Source: JALQUL01 sp040382935 (GTDB lineage: Bacteria; Pseudomonadota; Gammaproteobacteria; Burkholderiales; Burkholderiaceae_C). From it: a stretch of DNA of 64,000 nucleotides. Each line of letters starts with the position of its first letter. Positions within the stretch are counted from its first letter, which is position 1. Both the position numbers and the translations under genes were made by a program. The notes under the pieces were generated by a model. It did no database searches, had not been told where the DNA came from, and saw only the letters and a list, made by a program, of their open reading frames with translations. Where the stretch lies: assembly GCA_040382935.1 (NCBI GenBank), contig JBEIEP010000003.1:76296-140295 (forward strand), in the 5' to 3' direction. This document shows, one piece after another, positions 38,709 through 47,495 of the stretch.

Positions 38709-39629
38709 TCAGGGGCGAGGTGAAGGGTTGGGGGTGAGGTCCACTGGCGCGGTGGCCATGCCTGATTGAAACAAATAGTCAATCGACAGGCACAGGTCTT
38801 GCCAGGCCTTGGCTTTTTCCAGTGGATTGCGCAGCAAATGCTGCACGGGAAAACTGGCGACCCAGGGCACTCCTTGGTAGCTTCTGACCTGCCCGCGCAA
38901 ACGGCCCGATGGCGCTTGATCGCTGCTGCCTGAGCTACCCAGCAAAGCCTGGCCTGCTACGCGCCCCAGCGCCAACACCATACGAGGGCGCAACAGCTCC
39001 AGTGTGCGGTCCAGGTACGGCCTGCACGCCTCAATCGATTCTGGCGATAGCACCTCACCCATAGGGGGTTTGCACTTGGTGATGGAGGTGACAAACACCC
39101 GCTGCAAGGGGTTGGGTGAGGGTTGAAGCGCGCGCTCCATCGCCGCCACCATATTGTTAAGCAACTGGCTGGCCGGGCTATCAGATGCGCCTAGCGCCTG
39201 GCCGTGGGTTTCAGCGGCTTCGTCCGGCGGATCGGTCACGATCAGCAAATCGACGGTGAGCGGTGTTCCCGGTTCTTCTGCGCCACGCACAAAGCCACCC
39301 CAAACAGTGCGCTGGCGGGTTTGCCCCAACTTGCAGTCTTGGCACTGCGTGCAACGCCCTTGCAGGCCTTGCCAGTCCAGGGCAAGCCAGTGGGCAGGCA
39401 TTGCGTTTTTGTGGCTGGCGACCATGCCAACAGCCTTCGAAGTATTGGGGGTCGGGGCGATGGCCGCCGGACGGCGCGGCGCGGCTCCGCCCTGCGCTGC
39501 CTGACGGCTCACAGTGGGCGTTGGCGCGTGCACTGGGTCGGTGGCCGCAGGCCGGGGCAATGGCCGCACCACCGCGATGCCCATTTCGGCCAGCATCTCA
39601 AATTGGCGTTCACTCAAGTGCGTGCTCAC
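38709..39629 (-). CDS. Uracil-DNA glycosylase-family protein with altered motifs
   Basis: 306 residues from GTG 39629, which overlaps the rimI stop as GTGA; longer starts are rejected. The N-terminal 90 residues are a Pro/Ala-rich linker. The UDG fold follows, with cysteines CTQCQDCKLGQTRQR, FVTSITKCKPP, and IEACRPYLD that suit a family 4 [4Fe-4S] site. The usual first motif (GEAPG-x-E) reads VTDPPDEAAE, and the usual HPxxLLRNP motif reads SFPVQHLLRNP. Enzymatic activity is therefore uncertain. The gene is the last in a tsaB-rimI operon, where this family is commonly found. Confidence 0.8.
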   Translation of the reverse strand: MSTHLSERQFEMLAEMGIAVVRPLPRPAATDPVHAPTPTVSRQAAQGGAAPRRPAAIAPTPNTSKAVGMVASHKNAMPAHWLALDWQGLQGRCTQCQDCKLGQTRQRTVWGGFVRGAEEPGTPLTVDLLIVTDPPDEAAETHGQALGASDSPASQLLNNMVAAMERALQPSPNPLQRVFVTSITKCKPPMGEVLSPESIEACRPYLDRTLELLRPRMVLALGRVAGQALLGSSGSSDQAPSGRLRGQVRSYQGVPWVASFPVQHLLRNPLEKAKAWQDLCLSIDYLFQSGMATAPVDLTPNPSPRP

Positions 39630-40177
39630 GCCAATGCCTCCACACCGGCACGCGCGTCCCAACGCATCACCCAGGCGTCTTCGCGCCGCCCGTCCTGCGC
39701 CGGGTAATAGTCTTTGCGCAATCGCACGGTAGTAAAACCCAGCGCGGCATACAGGGCTTTTGCCGCGTGGTTGCTATGACGCACTTCTAGCCAGATAGAG
39801 AGTGCCCCCGTGGCAATGGTTTTGGCCATCAAGGCGTGCATCAGCAACCGTGCGTAGCCTTGGCGCTGATGGGCAGGGCTTACGGTGAGATTGAGCAGGT
39901 GCAACTCGTCAAGACTGGGCATCGCCACATAATAGCCGAGCAATTGTCCGTGCCGCGTTAACGCCAATAGTTCGTACCCGGCATTTATACAGTCCTGAAA
40001 ATGCAATAACTCCCAGGGATGGGCGTGGGCCTGGCTTTCGATTTGGCATACCGTGGCCAAGTCACTTTCAGTAATGGCCCGAAACACCAGCCCTTGATCG
40101 GCCAAAGCCGTTAATGCCGCTTGCGCCAACGCGTCAACAGGCATGCCAATGTGGCCTGTGGGCGCTGCGTGGCTCAT
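39626..40177 (-). CDS. rimI: Ribosomal protein S18 alanine N-acetyltransferase
   Basis: 183 residues. GNAT fold: FRAITESDLATVCQIESQAHAHPW near 32-55, LNLTVSPAHQRQGYARLLMHAL with the acetyl-CoA loop Q-R-Q-G-Y-A near 105-112, and WLEVRHSNHAAKALYAALGF near 128-147. The protein has a 30-residue N-terminal extension. It overlaps tsaB by four bases at its start and the UDG-like gene by four at its end. The partner tsaB/rimI arrangement is classic. Confidence 0.92.
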   Translation of the reverse strand: MSHAAPTGHIGMPVDALAQAALTALADQGLVFRAITESDLATVCQIESQAHAHPWELLHFQDCINAGYELLALTRHGQLLGYYVAMPSLDELHLLNLTVSPAHQRQGYARLLMHALMAKTIATGALSIWLEVRHSNHAAKALYAALGFTTVRLRKDYYPAQDGRREDAWVMRWDARAGVEALA

Positions 40178-40851
40178 AGGCGCACTCCGGCCAGCCGTTC
40201 GGCGGTGTTCAAGGCCACCTTGTCACGCACGTACAAAGGCATGGCCTTTGCCGCTGGCACTGCTGCGCCTAGGGCCAGCAGCGCGGGTGCCAGCGCCAAA
40301 AGGCTGGTTGCGCTAGGCAATGCCCATAGGTGGGCACCGTCATCGCGCCATTGGTCGTTGTATACCGCAAACGCGTTGCCCGCCACGCGCCAGCCCTCGG
40401 GTACGTCCAACTGGTCTGGTGCCACCGTGTGGGGTTGGGCCAAGCACTGCCACTGTCCCTCTTCCCAAAGATAGTGTGCGGCGTACACCTGGCCCATGCG
40501 TGCGTCCAGGCAGGCCACAATCCGGTCACCTCCCCCGGCCTCGCGGGCGCCCTGTGCCACCGCCAACAAAGTGCCCACTGGCAGTACCGGCAGACCTAGG
40601 CCATAGGCAAAGCCCTGCGCCACCGCACAAGCGGTGCGAATCCCGGTAAACGAGCCTGGCCCCTGCCCAAACACCACCGCGTTCAGGTCTTTTGGCGCAA
40701 CCCCAGCTTGCTCAAGCAACTCACGCAGCAAGGGCAGCAGGGTACGCGAGGCCGCAGCCCCGCCTTGGATGTCGCGCTGGGCCAGCACACCACGCCCCTG
40801 CACGGCAAGTGAGAGGGTTTCGGTGCTGGACTCAATGGCGATCAGGTTCAT
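40174..40851 (-). CDS. tsaB: tRNA t6A37 synthesis protein TsaB
   Basis: 225 residues. LIAIESSTETLSLAV at the N-terminus, VVFGQGPGSFTGIRTACAVAQGFAYGL near 58-84, and VACLDARMGQVYAAHY near 111-126. TsaB is an inactive ASKHA-fold partner that supports TsaD in making threonylcarbamoyladenosine in tRNA. Start ATG 40851. First gene of the tsaB-rimI-UDG operon. Confidence 0.94.
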   Translation of the reverse strand: MNLIAIESSTETLSLAVQGRGVLAQRDIQGGAAASRTLLPLLRELLEQAGVAPKDLNAVVFGQGPGSFTGIRTACAVAQGFAYGLGLPVLPVGTLLAVAQGAREAGGGDRIVACLDARMGQVYAAHYLWEEGQWQCLAQPHTVAPDQLDVPEGWRVAGNAFAVYNDQWRDDGAHLWALPSATSLLALAPALLALGAAVPAAKAMPLYVRDKVALNTAERLAGVRL

Positions 40852-40955
40852 GAAGAATCAACTAGGCTGGCATCAGCAGCGGTGCGACGTGCCCATTGCA
40901 AGATAAGGATTATCGCCAATCTCACCGTACAGGCCACAGCGGGTCAGCCTGCATA

Positions 40956-42434
40956 ATGGCGCATATGCTCCGATTAACTGGTTTACTACTTGCGTGGTCG
41001 CTGGCCACTGTCGGCCACGCCCAGGACCTGCCCAAGGCCCTGAAGGGGCCATTGCGGGCGGCGCAGTTACCCCCTTCAGCAATGACTTTATATGTGCAGG
41101 CGCTGGACCGCCCACAAACTCCACGGCTGGCGCACCGGGCCCAAATCCCGCTTAACCCCGCCTCGGTCATGAAGCTGGTCACCACCTTTGCAGCGCTTGA
41201 TACCTTAGGCCCGCAGTTCACTTGGAAAACCCGGTTTCTTGCCCAGGGAACCTTGCAACAAGGCACCTTGCGGGGCCCTCTGTTTATCAAGGGCAGTGGT
41301 GACCCAAAATGGGTGGTAGAGCGCATCGCCGCCGATCTGGCCGCCCTTAATGCAACTGGACTGCGCACGATTGAAGGTGATCTGATTTTGGACCGCAGCG
41401 TCTTTGATTTACCCTACCAATCACCCAGCGCTTTTGACGGCGACGGCCTGCGCCCTTACAACGCCACACCCGACGGCCTTCTGGTGAACTTTAAAGCGCC
41501 GGTAGTAAGCTTGGCCGCCCCTTCGAGCGGAACTGAACTTGCGGTGAGCATTTCGCCTCCTATTGCCGATTTGGTCATTCAGAACAACGCTACCGTGGAA
41601 GAAGGCGACTGCGGCGACTGGAGCAGTCGCTTGAGCATTGCCTACAAAGATGCCTACACGCTGGCCGTTGACGGACGGTATCGCAGGGCGTGCAGCACCA
41701 AAACCTGGTCCGTCGCCTTTGTCGACCCCGACAGCTTCGCCCCACGCGTACTCAAAGCCCTGTTGACAGAGGCGGGTATCACCGTCAAAGGCGCGGTTCG
41801 TTATGGCAATAGCCCGCCCGATGCGCGCCTGTTGTACGAGGGCAGTTCACTCCCCTTGGAGTCCGTTATTGCCGATATCAATCAATTTAGCAACAACGTG
41901 ATGGCACGGCAGTTGTTTTTAACGCTTGGGGCGCAAAACCGTCCTACGACCACGCTAGAACACGCCCAGTCCACCGTACAAGCCTGGTGGGCAAAGTCCT
42001 TCGCCGCCACCACACCACCGCCCATTCTGGACAACGGTTCGGGCCTGAGCCGCAGCGAGCGCATCACTGCAAAGGCCTTGGTTTCGCTCTTAGAAAAGGC
42101 GGGCCAACACCCCTACGGCAGCGCCTTCGAAGCCTCTCTGAGTCATGTTGGGCTAGATGCGGGCACCACTAAACATTTGGTCAACCGCCCCGGCATGGCA
42201 GCGCTTACGGGTCGTGCCGCCCTAAAAACCGGCACGCTGGTAGATGTCAAATCCATCGCGGGGTACGTCACCGGTGACTCTGGCCAGCGTTACGCAGTGG
42301 TCGCAATCATCAACCACCCCAAAGCGAGGGATAACGGCAACACCGTGATCGACGCCTTCCTACGATGGGTCGTTGACGATATCCCCACCCCTACCCGAAC
42401 TGTGGCTCAACGGAAAAAATCCAAGGGCAGGTGA
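40956..42434 (+). CDS. dacB: D-alanyl-D-alanine carboxypeptidase/endopeptidase (PBP4, S13)
   Basis: 492 residues from ATG 40956, just before a signal peptide (LRLTGLLLAWSLATVGHA-Q); ATG 40965 is equally possible. The three penicillin-binding motifs are S70-x-x-K (ASVMKLV), SNN (FSNNVMARQL) near residue 310, and KTG (ALKTGTL) near 425. The large inserted domain between the first two motifs is typical of family S13. It trims and cuts cell wall cross-links in the periplasm. The C-terminus is basic (AQRKKSKGR). Confidence 0.93.
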   Translation: MAHMLRLTGLLLAWSLATVGHAQDLPKALKGPLRAAQLPPSAMTLYVQALDRPQTPRLAHRAQIPLNPASVMKLVTTFAALDTLGPQFTWKTRFLAQGTLQQGTLRGPLFIKGSGDPKWVVERIAADLAALNATGLRTIEGDLILDRSVFDLPYQSPSAFDGDGLRPYNATPDGLLVNFKAPVVSLAAPSSGTELAVSISPPIADLVIQNNATVEEGDCGDWSSRLSIAYKDAYTLAVDGRYRRACSTKTWSVAFVDPDSFAPRVLKALLTEAGITVKGAVRYGNSPPDARLLYEGSSLPLESVIADINQFSNNVMARQLFLTLGAQNRPTTTLEHAQSTVQAWWAKSFAATTPPPILDNGSGLSRSERITAKALVSLLEKAGQHPYGSAFEASLSHVGLDAGTTKHLVNRPGMAALTGRAALKTGTLVDVKSIAGYVTGDSGQRYAVVAIINHPKARDNGNTVIDAFLRWVVDDIPTPTRTVAQRKKSKGR

Positions 42435-42550
42435 ATCAACTAAAATCACGCCTCCCCCCACTTTACAGCCTCTGGCCATTACCCATGAACCGCTGGAACT
42501 TCAAGCCCATGGCTCACCTATCTCTTTTTGTTGCTTCGCGTGGCGACTTG

Positions 42551-42892
42551 ATGCGCCGCCGCATGGTGCCGGCGTCAATACTGGCGCTTGCCCTGTCTGC
42601 CTTTACCGTGCAAACAGCCACCGCGCAGCTGTCTATGCAGAACCGAAAACTCCCAGAAAAGGTCAAGTTTGGTGTAATGGTTGTGGCGCAACCGCCCCTG
42701 GTAAAGCTCGATGGCAAAGACGACAGGCTTTCCCCCGGTGTGCGCATCCATGGCACCGACAACCTCTTGATTTTGTCGGGCACCCTGGTCAACAAACCCG
42801 TCAAGATCGCCTACCTCAAAGACAGCTACGGCTTGATTCACCAAGTGTGGATATTGACCGACGCCGAAAAACGTGCAGCCAAATTGGATTGA
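42551..42892 (+). CDS. Conserved exported protein, unknown function
   Basis: 113 residues from ATG 42551 with a clear signal peptide (RRRMVPASILALALSAFTVQ, cut after TATA-Q). Starts further upstream (42431 GTG, 42485 ATG) put the signal in the interior and are less likely. The mature part is a small beta-rich domain (LPEKVKFGVMVVAQPP, SPGVRIHGTDNLLILSGTLVNKPVKIAYL, HQVWILTDAEKRAAKLD). It looks like a conserved Burkholderiales protein found upstream of miaB, but I cannot assign a role. Confidence 0.75.
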   Translation: MRRRMVPASILALALSAFTVQTATAQLSMQNRKLPEKVKFGVMVVAQPPLVKLDGKDDRLSPGVRIHGTDNLLILSGTLVNKPVKIAYLKDSYGLIHQVWILTDAEKRAAKLD

Positions 42893-42900
42893 GTACCCCC

Positions 42901-44232
42901 ATGTCTAAAAAAGTATTCATTAAAACCTTTGGTTGCCAGATGAACGAATACGACTCGGACAAAATGTCGGATGTCATGGGTGCGGCAGAGGGCTACGAGC
43001 CCACCCAAAACGTGGAAGAAGCCGACCTGATTTTGTTTAACACCTGCTCGGTGCGCGAGAAGGCCCAAGAAAAAGTGTTTAGTGACTTGGGGCGTGTGAA
43101 GCACCTGAAAAAAAAGGGCGTCAAGATTGGCGTGGGTGGTTGTGTAGCCAGCCAAGAGGGGGCGGCCATTATTGAGCGCGCACCCTATGTGGATGTGGTG
43201 TTTGGCCCCCAAACCCTGCACCGCCTGCCCCAGCTATTGGCGCAACGCGAAGCGTCAGGGCGGCCCCAGGTCGACATTAGTTTTCCGGAAATTGAAAAGT
43301 TTGACCACCTACCGCCGGCCAAGGTGCAGGGTGGAACCGCATTTGTGAGCATTATGGAAGGCTGCTCCAAGTATTGCAGCTACTGCGTAGTGCCCTATAC
43401 CCGTGGCGAAGAAGTCTCGCGCCCCTTTGAGGATGTGTTGGTTGAAGTGGCAGGCCTGGCTGCGCAAGGCATTAAGGAAATCAATCTGTTGGGGCAAAAC
43501 GTGAACGCCTACCGTGCGCCCCTGGCCACGGGCGTGGGAGGCACCGGCGAGATGGCCGACTTTGCCACCTTGTTGGAGTACGTAGGCCAGATACCTGGCA
43601 TTGAGCGCTTGCGCTACACCACCAGCCACCCCAACGAGTTCACCCAAGCCCTAGTAGATGTGTACGCCAAAGTGCCGCAGTTGGTCAACCATTTGCACCT
43701 GCCGGTACAACACGGTAGCGACCGCATTTTGATGGCCATGAAGCGGGGTTATACCGCCCTAGAGTACAAAAGCACAATTCGAAAACTCAAAGCTGTGCGC
43801 CCCGAGATGGTGTTTAGCAGCGACTTTATTGTGGGTTTCCCGGGCGAAACCGACGACGACTTTAGCAAGCTCATGCGCCTGGTCGACGATGTGGGCTTTG
43901 ACACCTCGTTCAGCTTTATCTACAGCCCGCGCCCCGGCACCCCTTCGGCCGCGCTGCACGACGATACGCCGCAAGAAGTCAAACTGGTGCGCCTTCAAAC
44001 CCTGCAAAGCCGCATTGAAGAAACCGTGACCCGCATCAGCGCCAGCCGCTTGGGTACTGTGCAAACCGTGTTGGTAGAAGGCAAAGCACGGCGCACGGTG
44101 GGGGCCATGTACGGCAAGTCCGAATGCAACCGCGCCGTGGTGTTTCCGGGTGACGAATCACTCGTTGGGCAGATGGTCAAAGTGCTGATTACCGACGCGC
44201 CCATGCGGCAACTAGGTGGTGTACGGGTTTAA
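42901..44232 (+). CDS. miaB: tRNA-2-methylthio-N6-dimethylallyladenosine synthase MiaB
   Basis: 443 residues from ATG 42901 (MSKKVFIKTFGCQMNEYDSD). First cluster: C12, C49 and the Cys in VGGCVAS (about 83). Radical SAM cluster: GCSKYCSYCVVPYTRG near 157-172. A C-terminal TRAM domain follows (EGKARRTVGAMYGKSECNR). It adds methylthio groups to A37 of tRNAs. The stop overlaps the convergent ffh stop. Confidence 0.96.
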   Translation: MSKKVFIKTFGCQMNEYDSDKMSDVMGAAEGYEPTQNVEEADLILFNTCSVREKAQEKVFSDLGRVKHLKKKGVKIGVGGCVASQEGAAIIERAPYVDVVFGPQTLHRLPQLLAQREASGRPQVDISFPEIEKFDHLPPAKVQGGTAFVSIMEGCSKYCSYCVVPYTRGEEVSRPFEDVLVEVAGLAAQGIKEINLLGQNVNAYRAPLATGVGGTGEMADFATLLEYVGQIPGIERLRYTTSHPNEFTQALVDVYAKVPQLVNHLHLPVQHGSDRILMAMKRGYTALEYKSTIRKLKAVRPEMVFSSDFIVGFPGETDDDFSKLMRLVDDVGFDTSFSFIYSPRPGTPSAALHDDTPQEVKLVRLQTLQSRIEETVTRISASRLGTVQTVLVEGKARRTVGAMYGKSECNRAVVFPGDESLVGQMVKVLITDAPMRQLGGVRV

Positions 44233-45617
44233 AACGGCATACGGCCGCCACCAAAGCCGCCCATACCACCCATCCCCTTCATACCACCCATTTTCTTCAT
44301 CATCTTCATCATACCGCCACCTGACATTTTTTTCATCATGGTGGCCATTTGATCAAACTCGTTAAGTAGACGGTTCACATCCTGCACCTGCACCCCGGCA
44401 CCCGCTGCAATGCGGCGTTTGCGCGTGGCCTTGATAAGGTCAGGGTGGCGTCGCTCTTTGAGGGTCATGCTGTTGATGATGCCCTCTTTGCGTTTGATGT
44501 CTTTTTCGGCTTGGTTAATGTCTACCTTGCCCGCTTTACTGGCCAGTTGCTGGGGTAATTTGTCCATCAGGCTTTGCAAGCCACCCATTTGCCGCATCTG
44601 CTGGATCTGGCTCAAAAAATCGGTCAAGTCAAAGGCCGCACCACTTTTGACTTTGGCCGCCAACTTTTGCGCCGCCGCCAAGTCCACATTGCTGGTCATT
44701 TGCTCCACAAGCGCCACAATGTCGCCCATGCCCAGCACGCGTCCGGCGTGGCGCTGGGCATCAAACACCTCCAACCCGTCCAACTTTTCGCTGGTACCTG
44801 CAAACTTGATCGGTGCGCCAGTCACATAACGGGCTGACAACGCCGCGCCCCCGCGTGAATCGCCGTCGGTTTTGGTCAGCACAATGCCTGTGATAGGCAG
44901 CGCCTCTGAAAAAGCCTTGGCCACGTTCATGGCGTCTTGGCCCTGCATGGCATCCACCACAAACAGCGTCTCTACCGGTTTGAGTACCGCGTGCAGGCCT
45001 TTGATTTCAGCCATCAAGGCCTCGTCAATCGCTAGGCGCCCCGCGGTGTCTACCAGCAACACGTCAAAGTAATGGTTTTTGGCAAACTCAAGTGCCGCCT
45101 TGGCAATGTCCACCGGCTTTTGATCGGGGGTACTGGGGAACCACTCGGCACCAGCCTGTGCCGTCACCGTTTTCAGCTGCTCAATCGCAGCGGGCCGGTA
45201 CACGTCGCCCGACACCGTCAGCACTTTCTTTTTGCGCTTGTCGATCAGGTGTTTGGCCAGTTTGGCCGTGGTGGTGGTTTTGCCCGAACCCTGCAAACCG
45301 GCCATCAAAATCACGGCGGGAGGTTGGGCCGCCAGATTCAAATCCGCCACCCCCTCGCCCATGGTGGCAGCCAACTCGTTGTTGACAATGCTTACCAAGA
45401 CCTGCCCTGGGGTGAGTGAAGTCAGCACCTCTTGCCCTAGTGCTTTTTCTTTGACGCGCGCAATAAAGTCGCGCACCACAGGCAGTGCCACGTCGGCCTC
45501 TAACAAGGCCAGACGTACCTCGCGCAACATATCCTGGACATTGCTTTCCGTGATGCGCGCCTGCCCACGAAGCTGCTTGACCAAGCGCGAGAGTTTTTCA
45601 GAAAGTGCAGATGCCAT
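44229..45617 (-). CDS. ffh: Signal recognition particle protein Ffh
   Basis: 462 residues: N domain (1-85), G domain with GLQGSGKTTTTAKLA near 106, DTAGR near 190 and TKTDGDSRGG near 248, and the methionine-rich M domain (about 325-462, ending MKKMSGGGMMKMMKKMGGMK and GGFGGGRMPF). It targets membrane proteins co-translationally with 4.5S RNA, which is not in the window. The gene is divergent from the ypjD/ccsA-type gene. Confidence 0.96.
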   Translation of the reverse strand: MASALSEKLSRLVKQLRGQARITESNVQDMLREVRLALLEADVALPVVRDFIARVKEKALGQEVLTSLTPGQVLVSIVNNELAATMGEGVADLNLAAQPPAVILMAGLQGSGKTTTTAKLAKHLIDKRKKKVLTVSGDVYRPAAIEQLKTVTAQAGAEWFPSTPDQKPVDIAKAALEFAKNHYFDVLLVDTAGRLAIDEALMAEIKGLHAVLKPVETLFVVDAMQGQDAMNVAKAFSEALPITGIVLTKTDGDSRGGAALSARYVTGAPIKFAGTSEKLDGLEVFDAQRHAGRVLGMGDIVALVEQMTSNVDLAAAQKLAAKVKSGAAFDLTDFLSQIQQMRQMGGLQSLMDKLPQQLASKAGKVDINQAEKDIKRKEGIINSMTLKERRHPDLIKATRKRRIAAGAGVQVQDVNRLLNEFDQMATMMKKMSGGGMMKMMKKMGGMKGMGGMGGFGGGRMPF

Positions 45618-45681
45618 AGAGGGGAACCGAAGTTAGGATTTACAAGATAAACTGTTGCCATGATTCTAACGAGTGCAACCC

Positions 45682-46461
45682 ATGACCCTTGCTATTTGGT
45701 CTAGCCTGATGGCCGGCCTGGCCGTGGTGGTTTATCTGGGCTTGGCGCTGGGCGGCGCACGTATGTCTGCGTTTCCCAGGTCTCTGTTGTGGGTGCTGGC
45801 CTGGTGGCTGCACGGTTTGAGTATCGTGGGCGTGCTATTTGACAGCCCCGCCCATTTTGGTTTTGGCCCAGCGCTATCCGCCACAGCCTGGATGGTGCTT
45901 TGCGTCTATGCGGTTGAGTCCCGCGCTTTACCCAAGTTGCAGTCTCAAAGCGCCCTGTTGGCCCTGGCCGCGTTGGCCGTGTTGGTTGCGCTATGGTTTC
46001 CTGGCTCCCCGCTGCCAATCACCACGACACTGTGGCAACCCCTGCATTGGGTGTTGGGAATAACCTCTTACGGACTGTTTGCCGCTGCGGTAATTCACGG
46101 CCTTTTGACCTCAGAGGCCGAACGGCGTATTCGTCTGGCGCAAGAGACCCGTGGCGGGCTGCCGGTACTCACGCTTGAACGCCTCACCTTTCACCTGGTT
46201 ACCGCCGGATTTATCGCCTTGACCTTAACCCTTGCACTGGGATTTGTGGACCGCGTTGCTATCGGTGGTGCATGGCGATGGGACCACAAGACCGTACTCA
46301 GTCTGCTGTCGTGGCTTATTTTTGGCGTGCTGGTGGCCGGGCGCTACTTTGCAGGGTGGCGCGGCCCCAAGGCACTGCGCTTTTTGTACGTGGGTGCGGC
46401 GTGTCTTTTCCTAGCCTATGTAGGCTCGCACTTCATTAGGGAAATCATTTTGCAACGCTAA
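45682..46461 (+). CDS. CcsA/YpjD-type membrane protein
   Basis: 259 residues from ATG 45682 with eight hydrophobic helices. It has the cytochrome c assembly (CcsA-like) marks: LLWVLAWWLHGLSIVGVLF with the first conserved His near residue 41, LWQPLHWVLGITSYGLFAAAVIHG with two more His near 119-140, and RWDHKTVLSLLSWLIFGVLVAGRYFAGWRG near 200-229. Neighbour of ffh as ypjD/corE is in many proteobacteria. Its exact role (heme handling or metal homeostasis) is unclear. Confidence 0.85.
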   Translation: MTLAIWSSLMAGLAVVVYLGLALGGARMSAFPRSLLWVLAWWLHGLSIVGVLFDSPAHFGFGPALSATAWMVLCVYAVESRALPKLQSQSALLALAALAVLVALWFPGSPLPITTTLWQPLHWVLGITSYGLFAAAVIHGLLTSEAERRIRLAQETRGGLPVLTLERLTFHLVTAGFIALTLTLALGFVDRVAIGGAWRWDHKTVLSLLSWLIFGVLVAGRYFAGWRGPKALRFLYVGAACLFLAYVGSHFIREIILQR

Positions 46462-46485
46462 GCGCGTCGCTAGGGTGAGGAAGCA

Positions 46486-46722
46486 ATGGCTCGAATACTG
46501 ATACTGGTGTTGGTGGTGGTAGGCGTAGTGTGGTGGCTGCGCGCGAAACGCAAGCAGGGGCAAAGCCCGTCTGCGTCTGATAAAAGACCGGATCAAACGC
46601 CCGCACCGCAGCCTATGGTGGCCTGTCACCTGTGCGGCACTCACCTACCGCAGAAAGACGCCTTGCACTGTGACGGCCAATGGTATTGCTGCACTAAGCA
46701 CCGAGACACCTTTACAACGTGA
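46486..46722 (+). CDS. PP0621-family protein
   Basis: 78 residues. One N-terminal transmembrane helix (residues 4-18), a basic stretch, and a C-terminal CHLCGTHLPQKDALHCDGQWYCC treble-clef-like site with CxxC and CC. The protein is known from Pseudomonas and Burkholderiales as PP0621; function not established. Its stop overlaps the ampD start (GTGA). Confidence 0.82.
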   Translation: MARILILVLVVVGVVWWLRAKRKQGQSPSASDKRPDQTPAPQPMVACHLCGTHLPQKDALHCDGQWYCCTKHRDTFTT

Positions 46723-47291
46723 AGATCAATGCACCGACCATGTGGGACGGTGGATGGATCACCACCGCACAGCGCATGGCTTCGCCCAATTTTGGACCCC
46801 GCCCGCAGGGGGCGCGTATCGATTTGTTGGTGATCCATTCCATTAGCCTGCCGCCTGGTCAGTATGGCGGGCCACAGGTACTGCAACTGTTCACCAACCA
46901 ACTCGATTGGGACGAACACCCCTATTACCAAAGCATTCGCGGCCTGCGCGTGTCCGCCCATTTTTTCATCACACGACAAGGGCAGGTATGGCAATTGGTC
47001 AGTTGCGATGACCGCGCCTGGCACGCAGGCCAGTCTAGCTACCGGGGCCGCACCGATTGCAATGACGACTCGATCGGTGTTGAACTAGAGGGACTTGAAG
47101 GCCACCCCTTTGAAGCACCCCAATACCTGGCCTTGGCCGATTTGGCCAAGACCATCGCTTTGCGCTACCCCCTGCGCTACGTGGCAGGCCACGAACACGT
47201 TGCGCCTGGCCGCAAACACGATCCGGGAGCGGGGTTTGACTGGCAACACTTTGCGCAGGATTGTGATTTTCCACCACAGTATTTTCCCTAG
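46719..47291 (+). CDS. ampD: 1,6-anhydro-N-acetylmuramyl-L-alanine amidase AmpD
   Basis: 190 residues from GTG 46719, overlapping the PP0621 stop. The zinc amidase motif is seen as LLVIHSISLPPGQYGG near 32-47 with the first His at 36, VSAHFFITRQGQVWQLV near 77-93, WHAGQSSYRGRTDCNDDSIGVELEG near 101-125, and the late YVAGHEHVAPGRKHDPG near 153-169. It recycles cell wall fragments in the cytoplasm and affects AmpC induction in hosts that have it. Confidence 0.95.
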   Translation: MKINAPTMWDGGWITTAQRMASPNFGPRPQGARIDLLVIHSISLPPGQYGGPQVLQLFTNQLDWDEHPYYQSIRGLRVSAHFFITRQGQVWQLVSCDDRAWHAGQSSYRGRTDCNDDSIGVELEGLEGHPFEAPQYLALADLAKTIALRYPLRYVAGHEHVAPGRKHDPGAGFDWQHFAQDCDFPPQYFP

Positions 47292-47340
47292 TATTTCTCG
47301 AGTTTGACGGGTAGGCTTTGACCCCATTCCTGATGAAAAA

Positions 47341-47388
47341 GCACTAGCTATAGTGGTAACATAGCGTTACGAACACTATAGGTAGTGT
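47341..47388 (+). promoter_or_regulatory. Two NrdR boxes upstream of nrdA
   Basis: GCACTAGCTATAGTGG (47341-47356) and ACACTATAGGTAGTGT (47373-47388) are 32 bases apart, about three helical turns. Both fit the palindromic NrdR box pattern (ACACTATATATAGTGT). NrdR, an ATP-cone repressor not encoded here, would repress nrdAB when dATP is high. The nrdA start is 108 bases further on. Confidence 0.85.
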
Positions 47389-47495
47389 CTGTAAGGCCAA
47401 GCCCATGCAGCATCACGAACTCAATTTATCGTGCCATCGCAGCGCCAAAACTACCTGTGTTCACTCCATTGACGTCAATACCCAAGAGGACAACC

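Noticed and set aside
42373..42900. N-terminal extension of MiaB in the same frame
   Set aside because: Overlaps dacB and the exported protein gene in another frame; MiaB begins at MSKKVFIKTFGC (42901).
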